Source: Telmatactis stephensoni
Lineage: Eukaryota > Cnidaria > Anthozoa > Actiniaria > Isophelliidae
Direction of reading: 5' to 3'
Assembly (NCBI GenBank): GCA_029948255.1
Contig: JALIZF010001939.1
Coordinates: 1,779,001-1,843,000 of the forward strand
Length of the DNA stretch: 64,000 nt
Positions 22,201-33,599 of the stretch are shown piece after piece (the stretch's first letter is position 1; the number at the start of each line of letters is the position of its first letter). The notes beneath the pieces were generated by a model, which ran no database searches, was not told the origin of the DNA, and worked only from the letters and a program-made list of their open reading frames with translations. The position numbers and the translations under genes were made by a program.

Positions 22201-24633
22201 AGCTAAATGCAACGTTCATCATCTCGTCAAAAACACATCGCAAACACATCAAAAACACATCTCCCGGTTATTAAGCAATATCTCTGTGCTGTGTTGTGCA
22301 GTCTTTTACTTATACTGTTTGTTCATGTTGATACAGGTTGATGCCAACATGCAAGAGGCACAAAAACGGGACGCCGTGCGACAAGGAAAGTTTTACTTCA
22401 GGAAGACTTTAAAGAACTGTAAGTCATTAAAAACACCTAATTTTGATCGCTATCAAGCTAAAGGTCTTGGCTTCACCAATAATAAATATAATTTCTCCCA
22501 ACTAGCCGTCATTATAAACGGTTAATACCCCCTCAAAATCGCGTTTAGTTTATAATAACCCGTCATGGAACAAGATACGATATGAAAATATCATATCAGG
22601 AGCGGATTTAGGGGAGGGGTGCACACCCCCTCCTGAGACGACTTTGAGTCTTTTTTTCAATATTTTTCCAAAAAAATCCTCTTGGCAGTTTCCAATTTAT
22701 ATGATGGTGCACCCCCCTCCTGAAGATGGTGCACCCCCTCCTGAAAATAATCCTGGATCTGCCCCCTTGAGTATCATGCATAGATATGGTATGATTAACG
22801 TGACAGTGATCGATCTCTCAAGCGATAAATGTACCTGTTATAATCTTGTCTGCTTCACGCACACATAGGTAAACCACAGTGCGCCGACTCAGATTGCTGT
22901 GACACTACTGCCTCTTGTGATGAAGTAGTGCAAATGAGCATCGATACAATCATTAATGGCAAGGTATGATTATTGTTTTATATAATAGTCATTATATTAC
23001 GCGCGCTCCGATTGGTCGAGAACCGTGTGTAATTACTGTACACACGCACAGATGACGTCAATGAATCTTACACGCTCTCTGATTGGTTGACGGAAATGCT
23101 TCGATGAATATTATATAGAACAAATAGATTCCGCTTTTCCGTGGGTCTGTATTCTAATTGATATACAGAAGACGTCAAAATGTGGTGAGAACAACAGTCA
23201 AGGCACTCGACTTCACCACATTTTGACGTCATCTGTGCATCTATTAGAGTACAGACGCACGAAAACATGGAATCTATTAGTTAAATAATCGTGTTACTGT
23301 ACACTTAGAACATCGATGTTCACAGCTTGATTAGACGGAAGGGGGAGGCGATGGGTTCGTTGCAGGACCTCCCCTCCCCTTCCTTTTGTCTTCTCTCCTC
23401 CTCCTCTCTCTGTTCAGGTTAGGCAGGGCAAGGCAGATACCTCGTCCAAAGCAGATTAGTATCCTCACGATCAAGGACTACCCCTGTAGTCTGCCCGGAG
23501 CTCATATCTACCGCCTTAGGCAAAATTTAGTCACAGAAAACAACACAATTCATTGTTTTGTTATTTTTAATCCCAGGAGGGTGAATTTCCTGGACTGATT
23601 CCATTGATGAACAGTTACCTTAGCAACGTGGATGTTGACATTGATACAAGATGCACCGTGTCACAATATCTCAAACTGATTCAAAGACGAGCGTCAGGTA
23701 AGCCTTTTGTTGCTTGTTTAATGGTAGACATTTCTTGAGGACAATTCTTTGGTTGCATGTGACGTCACGGCAGCCATCTTTGATGAACTTCAACAAAAGA
23801 TTTCTCATGCGTCTCTTGTTCGTTCATCCAACATGGCCACCGGTTCATTGTTTTTTGATTCCCAAAGGAATGGATGAACCCCAACAATATCGGGAAAGAA
23901 TAACGAATCCAGGAAACTGAGACGTACGCTTTAGACTATTTTTAGAACCGCTAGTTGCGGCGCTCCCCACTTCTGTGCACTGTATAAAGGATAATTGACA
24001 GTAGTAGCATGTGTTTAAAATAATCGAAAGAGGCGTTAACGAGTTCTAGAAATAGCCCAAATTCGGAACAAGACGTCGCGTTTGGCTGCTGCAGGGTTTT
24101 ATACGAAACGCACGCGGAATCTTAGTTGTACTTTGTTAAAAAGGGAACACATCTTTATAAAAGCAATTTATTTTAAATGGAATGGGAAGGGACAAAGTTG
24201 AGGGAGGGGAGAGGAGGGGAGGGAAGAGGAGGAAGAACTACCCTGTATCATAAACTAAGATTGGCTGTTTATTCCTTGCGTTGCGCTTCTTTGTAAGTGA
24301 TTTCAAGTAAAAGTAGTCTATGTCTGTAACTAAATCTCGTCCTTCATAAACATCTTTCTAGGTGACCTAATGACTACTGCTCGATGGATGCGAGAGTTCG
24401 TCGTCTCTCACCCAGACTACAAACAAGACTCTGTGGTCTCGGACTTGATCTGCTATGACCTCATGTCTACATGCCATAAGATCGCTAATGGTGAAATGAA
24501 CTGTCCAAAATTGATTGGAGTGATTGGAGATCACGTGTCGAAAACGAACGATGTTTTGGAGAAAAAATGCATCCGAATTCAAGATGAAATGGAAAAGCTT
24601 GAGGACGCTAAACGAAGAGAGATGGGCCTTTGA
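13058..24633 (+). CDS. GCLC: glutamate-cysteine ligase catalytic subunit
   Basis: ATP-dependent joining of L-glutamate and L-cysteine to gamma-glutamylcysteine, the rate-limiting step of glutathione synthesis, in the cytosol. Eighteen exons, all with GT-AG borders in matching phase: 13058-13207, 14473-14582, 15115-15164, 15500-15569, 15820-15885, 16790-16903, 17122-17180, 17344-17480, 18037-18111, 19008-19124, 19306-19444, 20665-20777, 20995-21087, 21868-21972, 22337-22418, 22869-22963, 23577-23697, 24362-24633. They sum to 1968 nt, 655 residues; the human enzyme has 637. Hallmarks: start [32 protein letters not shown] near residues 240-252; [36 protein letters not shown] near 545-551, matching the human Cys553 region; [20 protein letters not shown] Cys cluster ([17 protein letters not shown], about 494-510) is unusual. 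The C-terminal tail is longer than in human. There are no frame breaks. Introns carry MITEs, a CTTT microsatellite and a SINE. Confidence 0.97.
13873..13953. repeat. near-perfect palindrome in GCLC intron 1
   Basis: 'atgatttatcatccatagta' pairs with 'attatggatgataaatcatt' around the centre atcatatgat; the arms are about 40 bp. It could be a very short MITE or extrude as a cruciform. Confidence 0.8.
15190..15350. mobile_element. foldback MITE in a GCLC intron
   Basis: 'aaggccgatctagacggtgc' followed by 'aaatttgcatgcaa' pairs loosely with 'gtaggtaaaatttgcactgt' plus 'gtaaatcagcctt'. The body is a repeated 'gttgtatg/gcaagtt' type sequence. Confidence 0.55.
15610..15738. mobile_element. foldback MITE in a GCLC intron
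   Basis: The ends 'gtttttgtatgagtgggaa' and 'ttcccactcatacaaaaac' are inverted repeats. It is related in design to the 'gtatgagtgtg' family. Confidence 0.75.
16172..16580. mobile_element. MITE with repeated 'taaaaggtacc' words
   Basis: Starts 'ccctggggggacttggcc' and contains 'gatgctcattgg', several 'taaaaggtacca' words and 'ggtgggcgtggcaacac'. The same words, reversed, make up the well-bounded element at 51922-52308, so this is an older copy. A further fragment lies at 21975-22150. It is in GCLC intron 5. Confidence 0.65.
18348..18690. mobile_element. large palindromic element in a GCLC intron
   Basis: Arms of about 150 bp meet near 18518: 'gttcccaacggtcgcgctag' and 'atcaagtggatgaaatttga' are mirrored by 'tcaaatttcatccacttgat' and 'ctagcgtgaccgttgggaac'. 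Outer parts of the arms are decayed. Confidence 0.8.
19138..19221. repeat. CTTT microsatellite
   Basis: About 20 copies of cttt right after the donor of GCLC exon 10 (GTGAGA at 19125). It supplies a long pyrimidine tract in the intron. Confidence 0.95.
19850..20290. mobile_element. MITE cluster, with another element nested at 20061-20236
   Basis: Ends of the 'gagcagattt..atgagtgtg' family are seen at 19853 (plus), 19977-20000 (minus) and about 20255-20282 (minus). Inside the second unit, 20061-20236 is a separate insertion with 'aggggcggacttagaggag' and 'ataatcctggaccacccct' ends, splitting 'gtgctgtgctgtg' from 'ctactgtgagggtgcc'. It is in GCLC intron 11. Confidence 0.6.
20478..20630. mobile_element. 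foldback MITE, tgaagggttcc ends
   Basis: 'tgaagggttccctgtgaaaa' and 'gactttttgatg' pair with 'catcaaaaagtc' and 'ttttcacatggaacccttca'. It lies just upstream of GCLC exon 12. Confidence 0.8.
21300..21612 (-). mobile_element. tRNA-derived SINE, family 1
   Basis: Antisense copy with the full plan: the tRNA-like head at the right end (inverted B box ggctcgaaccag), the body with 'aacaacacatcaaacaaact' and a tail with 'ttagctttcgctaat'. Its poly-A-like tail joins an A-run at 21287-21302. It is in GCLC intron 13. Confidence 0.8.
22599..22766. mobile_element. MITE with gcggattt / aatcctggatctgcc ends
   Basis: Inverted ends and internal 'gggtgcacaccccctcctga' repeats; closely related to the element nested at 20061-20236. 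It is in GCLC intron 15. Confidence 0.65.
22990..23280. mobile_element. MITE of the 'acgcgcgctctgattggtcg' family
   Basis: Contains 'acgcgcgctccgattggtcg', 'cacagatgacgtcaat', and the inverted 'ttttgacgtcatctgtgca'. Relatives lie at 44815-45030, 46770-46880, 57830-57955 and 58200-58280. It is in GCLC intron 16. Confidence 0.65.
23755..23845 (+). repeat. dispersed repeat 'gacgtcacggcagccatctt'
   Basis: About 85 bp is shared, in reverse complement, with 26060-26143, including 'tgaacttcaacaaaag' and 'gttcatccaacatggcc'. It is in GCLC intron 17. Confidence 0.6.
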
Positions 24634-26216
24634 TGTTTGGACACTAGATCAAATGCACAGATCTTGACACGCTGGATTAATATTTTCAATAATTCGTAAA
24701 ACATTCTCATTCAATATCTCAATATCCATTTTATGCACCTAAAACGTTTAGTGTTTTAAATGTGTACATTCCTTGTACATTATCTGTATCTTGTGTTAGG
24801 GACTTCAAATGACCTCGCTCCTCAATAGAGGGAATTTCACAGGCAGCCATGTTTGTGGTCAAAATAATAGACCTTTTCTCCCATGAGAAATGAAATCTTT
24901 TGTGATTCAAAAACTTTTCTATTGTACTTGCCCACAAACACTGGCTGCCATTGAAATCCCTCTATATACACCTATTTCAAAAGAGAGCTCTCAAGCCCAC
25001 GCGACTAGACCGAAAAGGAGTATGGGTAGTAGCAAAACTTTACTTTCTTTTCCGCTTTGGTATTGACTTTAGCATCAGTAAGTGAAGTTCTGTAGTGTAT
25101 AAGGTCAGAGCAAGTTTTAGGTAATCATGATGAGATTTTTGTGATTTTATAACTTTGGTAAATTCTTCCCATACTCCCTTTCGGGTGAGTCGCGTAGGCT
25201 TGATACCGACAACGTTTAATGAAACTAGGTGTATCAATATGAAAATAATCAACACAGAGCATCCCAGCTACTGAACACACCCAACGTATACGCTTTGACG
25301 TTTTCTTTTACACTGAGCCTGTTCTTTAAATCCAGTCTTGACGCCGAATATAATATAGACTTCTAAAATCATATCCAACCTCGTTCCCAGGCCCTTTTCC
25401 CTTCGCTTGGAAAAGGGCCTGGGAACGAGGTGGAAATCACATCAAGTCAAGAGGCCATACTACATAATAGTAGTATAGTCCCTCGCTCGAGTGCAAAAGA
25501 GATCGCTGAAATAGATGTAGATTTAAATATGAAGTAGGTGCCGGAGATATAAATAATTTGATGACCACACCTTTAGTAGTAGTATAAATTGTATTAAGGT
25601 ATTGGGTATATTAGGTATAGGCTGAATTAGCGCAATACATTCATAAAATGGGCTTTTTAATAACAATTTTTACAACAACCCCTATTTAAATTTTTACATT
25701 TCACTTTTGCTTTTATTTTGTTGAAAATTTTCCAAAGACAAATTCAACTGCTAATCACAACGACCAGGAGGCAATCTGGTAAAATGAATCATGACCAAAG
25801 AAATAAAGTGTAAATTAAATATACATCGAAATTGTGTTTTGTTGATGTTTTCCTTTCCATGAATACCATATATATTGGGCCCAATTGCAGGGTTCATCCA
25901 TTCCCCTACAGAGGCGGATCCAGGATTTTGCAGAGGGGGTGTCCGAAAATAGGCCTCTTGAGAGATGACGTCATATCCAAGATGGCGGAATCCTAACATT
26001 AGACTGATGACGTCATCTCGTACGGCGCTAGGAAATCAAAAGACAAAGAACCGGTACGTAGCCATGTTGGATGAACAAACAAAAGATGCTAATGAGAAAC
26101 CTTTTGTTGAATTGAAGTTCATCCAAGATGGCTGCCATGACGTATGATGCAACCCAAGATTACCCACTTACCCTTGAGATCTTACAACTGATGTGCAAGA
26201 GGTATTTATATAATGA
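24634..26216. other. GCLC 3' flank and intergenic repeats
   Basis: No gene seen. It contains foldback elements at 24822-24967 (caatagagggaatttcacag / inverted) and 24987-25206 (agcccacgcgactagaccg / inverted), a perfect hairpin at 25379-25430, a one-ended 'gcggatccaggattttgc' fragment at 25913-25945, and the inverted dispersed repeat at 26060-26143. I do not see a canonical AATAAA close behind the GCLC stop. Confidence 0.6.
25379..25430. repeat. perfect 22-bp inverted repeat with 8-nt loop
   Basis: cctcgttcccaggccctttt(cc) and its exact complement flank cttcgctt. The hairpin has no mismatches; it could be a very young foldback or a structured RNA if transcribed. Confidence 0.85.
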
Positions 26217-28620
26217 TTGTGGGATCCCTGTGTAGCACATTCCTTACATATTTTGCCACATTTCACCCCTTTTTTTCTCGATTTTGCCTTGGGTAAAATA
26301 CGATTAAGCACTACACAGGTAGCCCACAGGAGATTCGTCTTCAGTTTTGGGCATTTTTCTTTGATTTCTAAAGTACTTTTGAAATCCAAACCACGCGTTT
26401 TAGACACTTTGGAAGAAGCTTTAAATCTTTGGCTAGAAAGGATTGCCATTATTTGCTTATTTGAGGAAAGCCAGGGGTGGTAATTTCAAAATCCTCTAGA
26501 AATCAGTTTTTGGCAAAGTGCAAAAATTTGGGAAATTTTTAAATGAGTTTGTTCTTGACAAATCATATATCTCTGGAAAGCTTGTCTCAGTGACTACAAG
26601 GTTCTTTGGTTTGTTTCTCGTTCAATTCAAAATTGCGGATTTTATAAGCGAAAATATGTTGTTAGCGAGGAACGCCTGACTGAAGCGTCAAAAAAACACG
26701 TTTCTCACGATCTATATTACGTATTGAAAATATTTTGACAACTTGAGGTATTGCTCACATAGAACTACATATAGGCGACGTTTCGTGACGATTGGCCAAA
26801 TAGAAGTTGCAAAAAACGGTGAAAAACGTGTTTTTTGGGCGCTTCAGTCAGGCGTTCCTCGCTAACAACATATTTTCGCTTATAAAATCCGCAATTTTGA
26901 ATTGAACGAGAAACAAACCAAAGAACCTTGTAGCCACTGAGACAAGCTTTCCAGAGATATATGATTTGTCACGAACAAACTCATTTAAAAATTTCCCAAA
27001 TTTTTGCACTTCGCCAAAAACGATATTCTAGAGGATTTTGAAAGTACCTCCCCTGGGTTTTCTCAAATAAGCAAATAATGGAAATTCTTTCTAGCCAAAG
27101 ATTTAAAGCTTCTTCCAAAGTGTCTAAAACGCGTGGTTTGGATTTCAAAGGTACTTTAGAAATTAACGAAAAATGCCCAAAACTGAAGACGAATCTCCTG
27201 TGGGCTACCTGTGTAATGCTTAATGGTTGAGATGGGGGAAAAGTCGTTGTAAATTGACCAAAATACAGCAACGAAAACGATTTCTTACTCACCATGCAAC
27301 ACTTTTTATTGTGAAAGCGTTTTGCATTCAATGCACAGCGTTCTAATTTCTTCGAAATTTCAGAGTTGACTGACGGTTTTCTATGCTACATGGTCTGGAA
27401 GTACTTGGACAAAAATATCCTAAAAATTGGAAAAAACTTACAACGTTGCTTACTGAATAAAACCACATTGATAGTGAACAGTGTTGTATGGTGAGTACAA
27501 AATCATTTTACTTGCCGCATTTTAGTGATTTTACGACGCCTTTTCCCCTATCTGAACTATTAAGCATTACACAGGTAGCCCACAGGCGATTCGTCTTCAG
27601 TTTTGGGCATTTTTCTTTAATTTCTAAAGTACTTTTGAAATCCAAACCACGCGTTTTAGACACTTTGGAAGAAGCTTTAAATCTTTGGCTAGAAAGAATT
27701 GTCATTATTTGCTTAGTTGAGAAAACCCAGGGGAGGTACTTTCAAAATCCTCTAAAAATCGTTTTTGGCAAAGTGCAAAAATTTGGGAAATTTTTAAATT
27801 AGTTTGTTCTTGACAAATTATATATCTCTGGAAAACTTGTGTCAGTGGCTACAAGGTTCTTTGGTTTGTTTCTCGTTCAATTCAAAATTGCGGATTTTAT
27901 AAGCGAAAATATGTTGTTGGCGAGGAACGCCTGACTGAAGCGCCCAAAAAAACACGTTTTTCACCGTTTTTTGCTACTTTTATTTGGCCAATCGTCACGA
28001 AACGTCGCCTATATGTAGTTCTACGTGAGCAATACCTCATGTTGTCAAAATAGTCTTTAATAGATAATCACTGAGGCACGCAGCATTCGTGGGTATAATT
28101 CTGCATTATACCCACGAATGCTGTGTGCCGAAGTGATTATCTTTTATAATTACTGGTCAACTTCATAACCACCAAAATCACCAAAATTGTTTAAATTGAG
28201 GTATTTATTTATTTTTAAAAGTTGAAGTATTGTTTGAGCATGCGTAGTTCTGCTGATTTTGTATCCCACACGTTTTGATACCCGTGTTTGTCATAACAAA
28301 GAAAGGCTACGGTACTTAAATTATGACTGGGGAGCTGGATTTTGAAAAGACTTTGAAAAGTACTGTGACTGCTAGCTTACTAGTTACATTACTTTATCAT
28401 CCTGCAAATCTGGTTCCCCTGTAAGCAAAACACGCTGCATTATTATTAATAATGCTGTGAGATCACAGAATCACACAGCATTATTAAAAATAATGCCGTC
28501 TGCTAGATTAGAAAGACGGCATTATTTGCAAAAATGCAGCTGCTCTATGCTTTTTCTCTCTGCATTCGTTAGTATAATGCAGAGTGAAAACAATGAGTTT
28601 TGGTAAGAACAGTAATTATT

Positions 28621-29640
28621 AATACGTAATATAGATCGTGAGAAAAACAGTGGGTTTATTGTGTGCCTCAAATGTCAAGACAGGAATCCCGCAAGTGCCG
28701 GGAAAAGAAGTAACTTAGATTGATTTTGTATGACTGTGAAAAAGACAATGCACGTTACGGTTACGACAGGAATTTCGAGAGAGATCGTGTACAAACGTCG
28801 AAAGCATTCAATACATATAAACGTGTGACCAGTAACCAGAAACCGTGGACAGCTGTTTCGGCCTTGTTGGGCCTCGTCAGCACGGTGAACTGGATACTGG
28901 TCAAAGTTCCCACTAGAAAAGTAAATATGGTGCTGGACGTCACCCAGCCATGTGGGATGTTATATTTATTCGTCAGTGTTTATAAACACCTTGAGGCATT
29001 AGTTTATGCCCGGTTTACTGAGCATGCTCGTAGTATTTCGAGCTGTGTGAACCAACATCCCACATGGCTGGGTGACGTCCAGCACCATATTTACTTTTCT
29101 AGTGGGAAATTTGACCAGTATTCAGTTCACCGTGCTGAAGAGGACTAACAAGGCCGAAACAGCTGTCCACGGTTTCTGGTTACTGGTCACACATTTATAT
29201 TTATTCGTCAGTGTTTATAAACACCTTGAGGCATTAGTTTATGCCCGGTTCACTGAGCATGGTCGTAGTATTTCGAGCTGTGTGAACCATGCAACATCCC
29301 ACATGGCTGGGTGACGTCCAACACCATATTTACATTCAATACATCTTCCAGTGTATTTAAATAGCGCAAAGACACAAAAAGCCGCAGTTTCATAAGTAGG
29401 TTTTCTATTGAATGTGTTCGACGTTTGTGCACGACAGGTCTCGACATTCCTGTTGTAACCGTACCGTGCAGTGTCGTTTTCACAGTCATACGAAATCAAT
29501 CTATTAAAGTTACCGTATTGTTACTTCTTTTCACAGCACATGCGGGATTCCTGTCTTGACTTTTAATTAATTAAGGCCCAAAATAAACCCACTGTTTTTC
29601 TCACGATCTATATTACGTATTGAAAATATTTTGACATCAT
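28621..29640. mobile_element. palindromic element within the complex
   Basis: The outer arms 'cgtgagaaaaacagtgggtt' (28637) and the inverted 'aacccactgtttttctcacg' (29583) enclose MITE ends (gtatgactgtgaaaaagac / gtcgttttcacagtcatac) and an inner inverted pair containing 'gaaccaacatcccacatggc'. It looks like several rounds of insertion or duplication. Confidence 0.6.
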
Positions 29641-31399
29641 GAGGTATTGCTCACATAGAACTACATATAGGCGACGTTTGGTGACGATTGGCCAAATAGA
29701 AGTTGCAGAAAACGGTGAAAAACGTGTTTTTTTGGCGCTTCAGTCAGGCGTTCCTCGCTAACAACATATTTTCGCTTATAAAATCCGCAATTTTGAATTG
29801 AACGAGAAACAAACCAAAGAACCTTGTAGCCACTGACACAAGCTTTCCAGAGATATATGATTTGTCAAGAACAAACTCATTTAAAAATTTCCCAAATTTT
29901 TGCACTTTGCCAAAAACTGATTTCTAGAAGATTTTGAAAGTACCTCCCCTGGGTTTTCTCAAATAAGCAAATAATGGAAATTCTTTCTAGCCAAAGATTT
30001 AAAGCTTCTTCCAAAGTGTCTAAAACGCGTGGTTTGGATTTCAAAGGTACTTTAGAAATTAACGAAAAATGCCCAAAACTGAAGACGAATCTCCTGTGGG
30101 CTACCTGTGTAATGGTTAATAGTTCAGATGGGGAAAAAGGCGTTGTAAATCAACCAAAATACAGCAACGAAAAACGATTTCTTACTCACCATGCAACACT
30201 TATTATTGTGAAAGCGTTTTGCATTCAATGCACAGCGTTCTAATTTCTTCGAAATTTCAGAGTTGACTGACGGTTTAATTTTCTATGCTACATGGTCTGG
30301 AAGTACTTTGGACCAAAAAATCCTAGAAATTGGAAAAAACTTACAACGTTGCTTACTGAATAAAACCACATTGATAGTGAACAGTGTTGCATGGTGAGTA
30401 CAAAATCATTTTACTTGCCGCATTTTAGTGATTTTACGACGCCTTTTCCCCTATCTGAACTATTAAGCATTACACAGGTAGCCCACAGGATATTCGTCTT
30501 CAGTTTTGGGTATTTTTCGTTAATTTCTAAAGTACTTTTGAAATCCAAACCACGCGTTTTAGACACTTTGGAAGAAGCTTTAAATCTTTGGCTAGAAAGA
30601 ATTTCCATTATTTGCCTTTTTGAGAAAACCCAGGGGAGGTACTTTCAAAATCCCGTAGAAATCAGTTTTTGGCAAAATGCAAAAATTTGGGAAATTTTGA
30701 AATTAGTTTGTTCTTGACAAATCATATATCTCTGGAAAGCTTGTCTCAGTGGCTACAAGGTTCTTTGGTTTGTTTCTCGTTCAATTCAAAATTGCGGATT
30801 TTATAAGTGGGTGAGGAACGCCTGACTGAAGCGCCCAAAAAAAAACGTTTTTCACCGTTTTTTGCTACTTTTATTTGGCCAATCGTCACGAAACGTCGCC
30901 TATATGTAGTTCTACGTGAGCAATACCTCATGTTGTCAAAATAGTCTTAAATAGATAATCACTGAGGCACGCAGCATTCGTGGGTATAATTCAGGCAGCT
31001 GAGGGCGCAGCCCGAAGCTGCCTGCATTATACCCACGAATGCTGTGCTGTGGCTGTTTAAATTGAGGTATTTATTTATTTTTAAAAGTTGAAGTATTGTT
31101 TGAGCATGCGTAGTTCTGCTGATTTTGTATCCCACACGTTTTGATACCCGTGTTTGTCATAACAAAGAAAGGCTACGGGACTTAAATTATGACTGGGGAG
31201 CTGGATTTTGAAAAGACTCTGAAAAGTAATGTGACTGCAAGCTTACTAGTTACATTACTTTATCATCCTGCAAATCTGGTTCCCCTTTAAGCAAAACACG
31301 CTGCATTATTATTAATAATGCTGTGAGATCAAAGAATCACACAGCATTATTAAAACTAATGCCGTCTGCTAGATTAGACAGACGGCATTAATTGCAATA

Positions 31400-31800
31400 A
31401 TACCATGATCACCTCGGGATCTATTGTTTTTGGAGGGAGGTTTAATCGCTAATATCCCTCCCTCATGAATAGAAAGAGAGAAAATTAGTTCTAATATTCC
31501 CTCATTAATTATGAATGAGGCATGATTAGAACTAATCGTCCCTCATCCATAATTAATGAGGGACGTTCTAATCGTCCCTCATGTTTTTCATGAGTGGTAG
31601 TCCCTCATTTAACGCAATGATCGGGACAACTTTGCACGCTGTCCCGAAATTCTGTAACTTTCTAACGCACCGATACCTCTTACCACTGAACGTAACACTC
31701 TTACGCGTGTGGGATCTGTGCATTCTATTTTGCGCATGAGCATAACGAAGCAAAGAAAGCATTATGAAAAACAATTTAGCTTTCGAATTGATTAACAACC
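31400..31800. repeat. tccctcat palindromic repeats and flank
   Basis: Repeated words 'ccctcattaattatgaatga' and 'aactaatcgtccctcat' in both orientations at 31440-31610, followed by about 190 bp of unassigned sequence. Confidence 0.5.
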
Positions 31801-33377
31801 TATAAATACTTGTTCATTGTAAGTATATAACAAAGAAATCTATTTTCGAAAGTCCCCAGAGAACAAGGGTTACGCACAATTGGTAAAAGAATTGTAACTT
31901 AGATTGATTTCGTATGACTGTGAAAAAGACACTGCACGTTACGGTTACGACAGGAATTTCGAGAGAGGTCGTGCACAAACGTCGAAAGCATTCAATACAT
32001 CTTCCAGTGTATTTAAATAGCGCACAGACCCAAACAACCGTTTCATATAGGTTTTCTATTGAATGTGTTCGACGTTTGTGCACGACAGGTCTCGACATTC
32101 CTGTTGTAACCGTACCATGCAGTGTCGTTTTCACAGTCATACGAAATCAATCTATTAAAGTTACCGTATTGTTACTTCTTTTCACAGCACATGCGGGATT
32201 CCTGTCTTGACTTTTAATTAATTAAGGCCCAAAATAAACCCACTGGTTTTCTCACGATCCATATTACGTATTCAAAATATTTTGACATCATGAGGTATTG
32301 CTCACATAGAACTACATATAGGCGACGTTTCGTGACGATTGGCCAAATAGAAGTTGCAAAAAACGGTGAAAAACGTGTTTTTTTGGCGCTTCAGTCAGGC
32401 GTTCCTCGCTCACAACATATTTTCGCTTATAAAATCCGCAATTTGGAATTGAACGAGAAACAAACCAAAGAACCTTGTAGCCACTGAGACAAGCTTTCCA
32501 GACATATATGATTTGTCAAGAACAAACAAATTTAAAACTTTCCCAAATTTTTGCACTTTGCCAAAAACTGCCTTCTAGAGGATTTTGAAAGTACCTCCCC
32601 TGGGTTTTCTCAAATAAGCAAATAATAGAAATTCTTTCTAGCCAAAGATTTAAAGCTTCTTCCAAAGTGTCTAAAACGCGTGGTTTGGATTTCAAAAGTA
32701 CTTTAGAAATCAACGAAAAATGCCCAAAACTGAAGACGAATATCCTGTGGGCTACCTGTGTAATGCTTAATAGTTCGGATAGGGGAAAAGGCGTCGTAAA
32801 ATCACTAAAATGCGGCAAGTAAAATGATTTTGTACTCACCATGCAACACTGTTCACTATCAATGTGGTTTTATTCAGTAAGCAACGTTGTAAGTTTTTTC
32901 CAATTTTTAGGATTTTTTTGTCCAAGTACTTCCAGACCATGTAGCATAGAAAACCGTCAGTCAACTCTGAAATTTCGAAGAAATTAGAATGCTGTGCATT
33001 GAATGCAAAACGCTTTCACAATAAAAAGTGTAAATAGAAAAAGAAGTTTAAATAGCGCACAGACCCAAACAGCCGTTTCATATAGGTTTTCTATTGAATG
33101 TTTTCCATGTTTTTAGCACGACAGGTCTGGACATTCCTGTTGTAACCGTACCGTGCAGTGTCGTTTTCACAGTCATACGAAATCAATCTATTAAAGTTAC
33201 CGTATTGTTACTTCTTTTCACAGCACTTGCGGAATTCCTGTCTTGACATTTGCGTGCTGTATGTAATGCTTAGTATGAATTCCAATGAACTAATAGAACA
33301 ACTTTATTTTTCGTTGCTCCATTCAGTAATACAGTACGCAGGAAGAGACGAGAGCAGTGTAGCGAGGGGAGATTAAG

Positions 33378-33582
<205 letters not shown>

Positions 33583-33599
33583 ATTATTATTAATATTAG

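Larger units (their letters stand above)
26217..33232. mobile_element. nested inverted-repeat complex, about 7 kb
   Basis: A unit U of about 0.4-0.75 kb occurs six times in alternating orientation: 26285-26703 (+), 26812-27335 (-), 27488-28043 (+), 29633-30240 (-), 30391-30960 (+), 32285-33035 (-). The block 26700-28620 is repeated directly at about 29595-31400. Between copies lie palindromes: 28083-28143, 28435-28530 and 31300-31395 (gcattattattaataatgc), 28621-29640, and 31880-32170 (gtatgactgtgaaaaagac ends). Short 'tccctcat' repeats fill 31400-31600. Each U copy keeps a roughly 65-110-codon open frame, but both strands are open, so I do not call genes. No transposase is seen. Confidence 0.75.

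Noticed and set aside
28720..29148. 142-codon open frame
   Set aside because: It reads through a palindromic MITE and its inner inverted duplication; no homology recognised.
26217..32842. Protein-coding genes inside the inverted-repeat nest
   Set aside because: The frames are short, present on both strands, repeated with the repeat, and have no introns or known domains.
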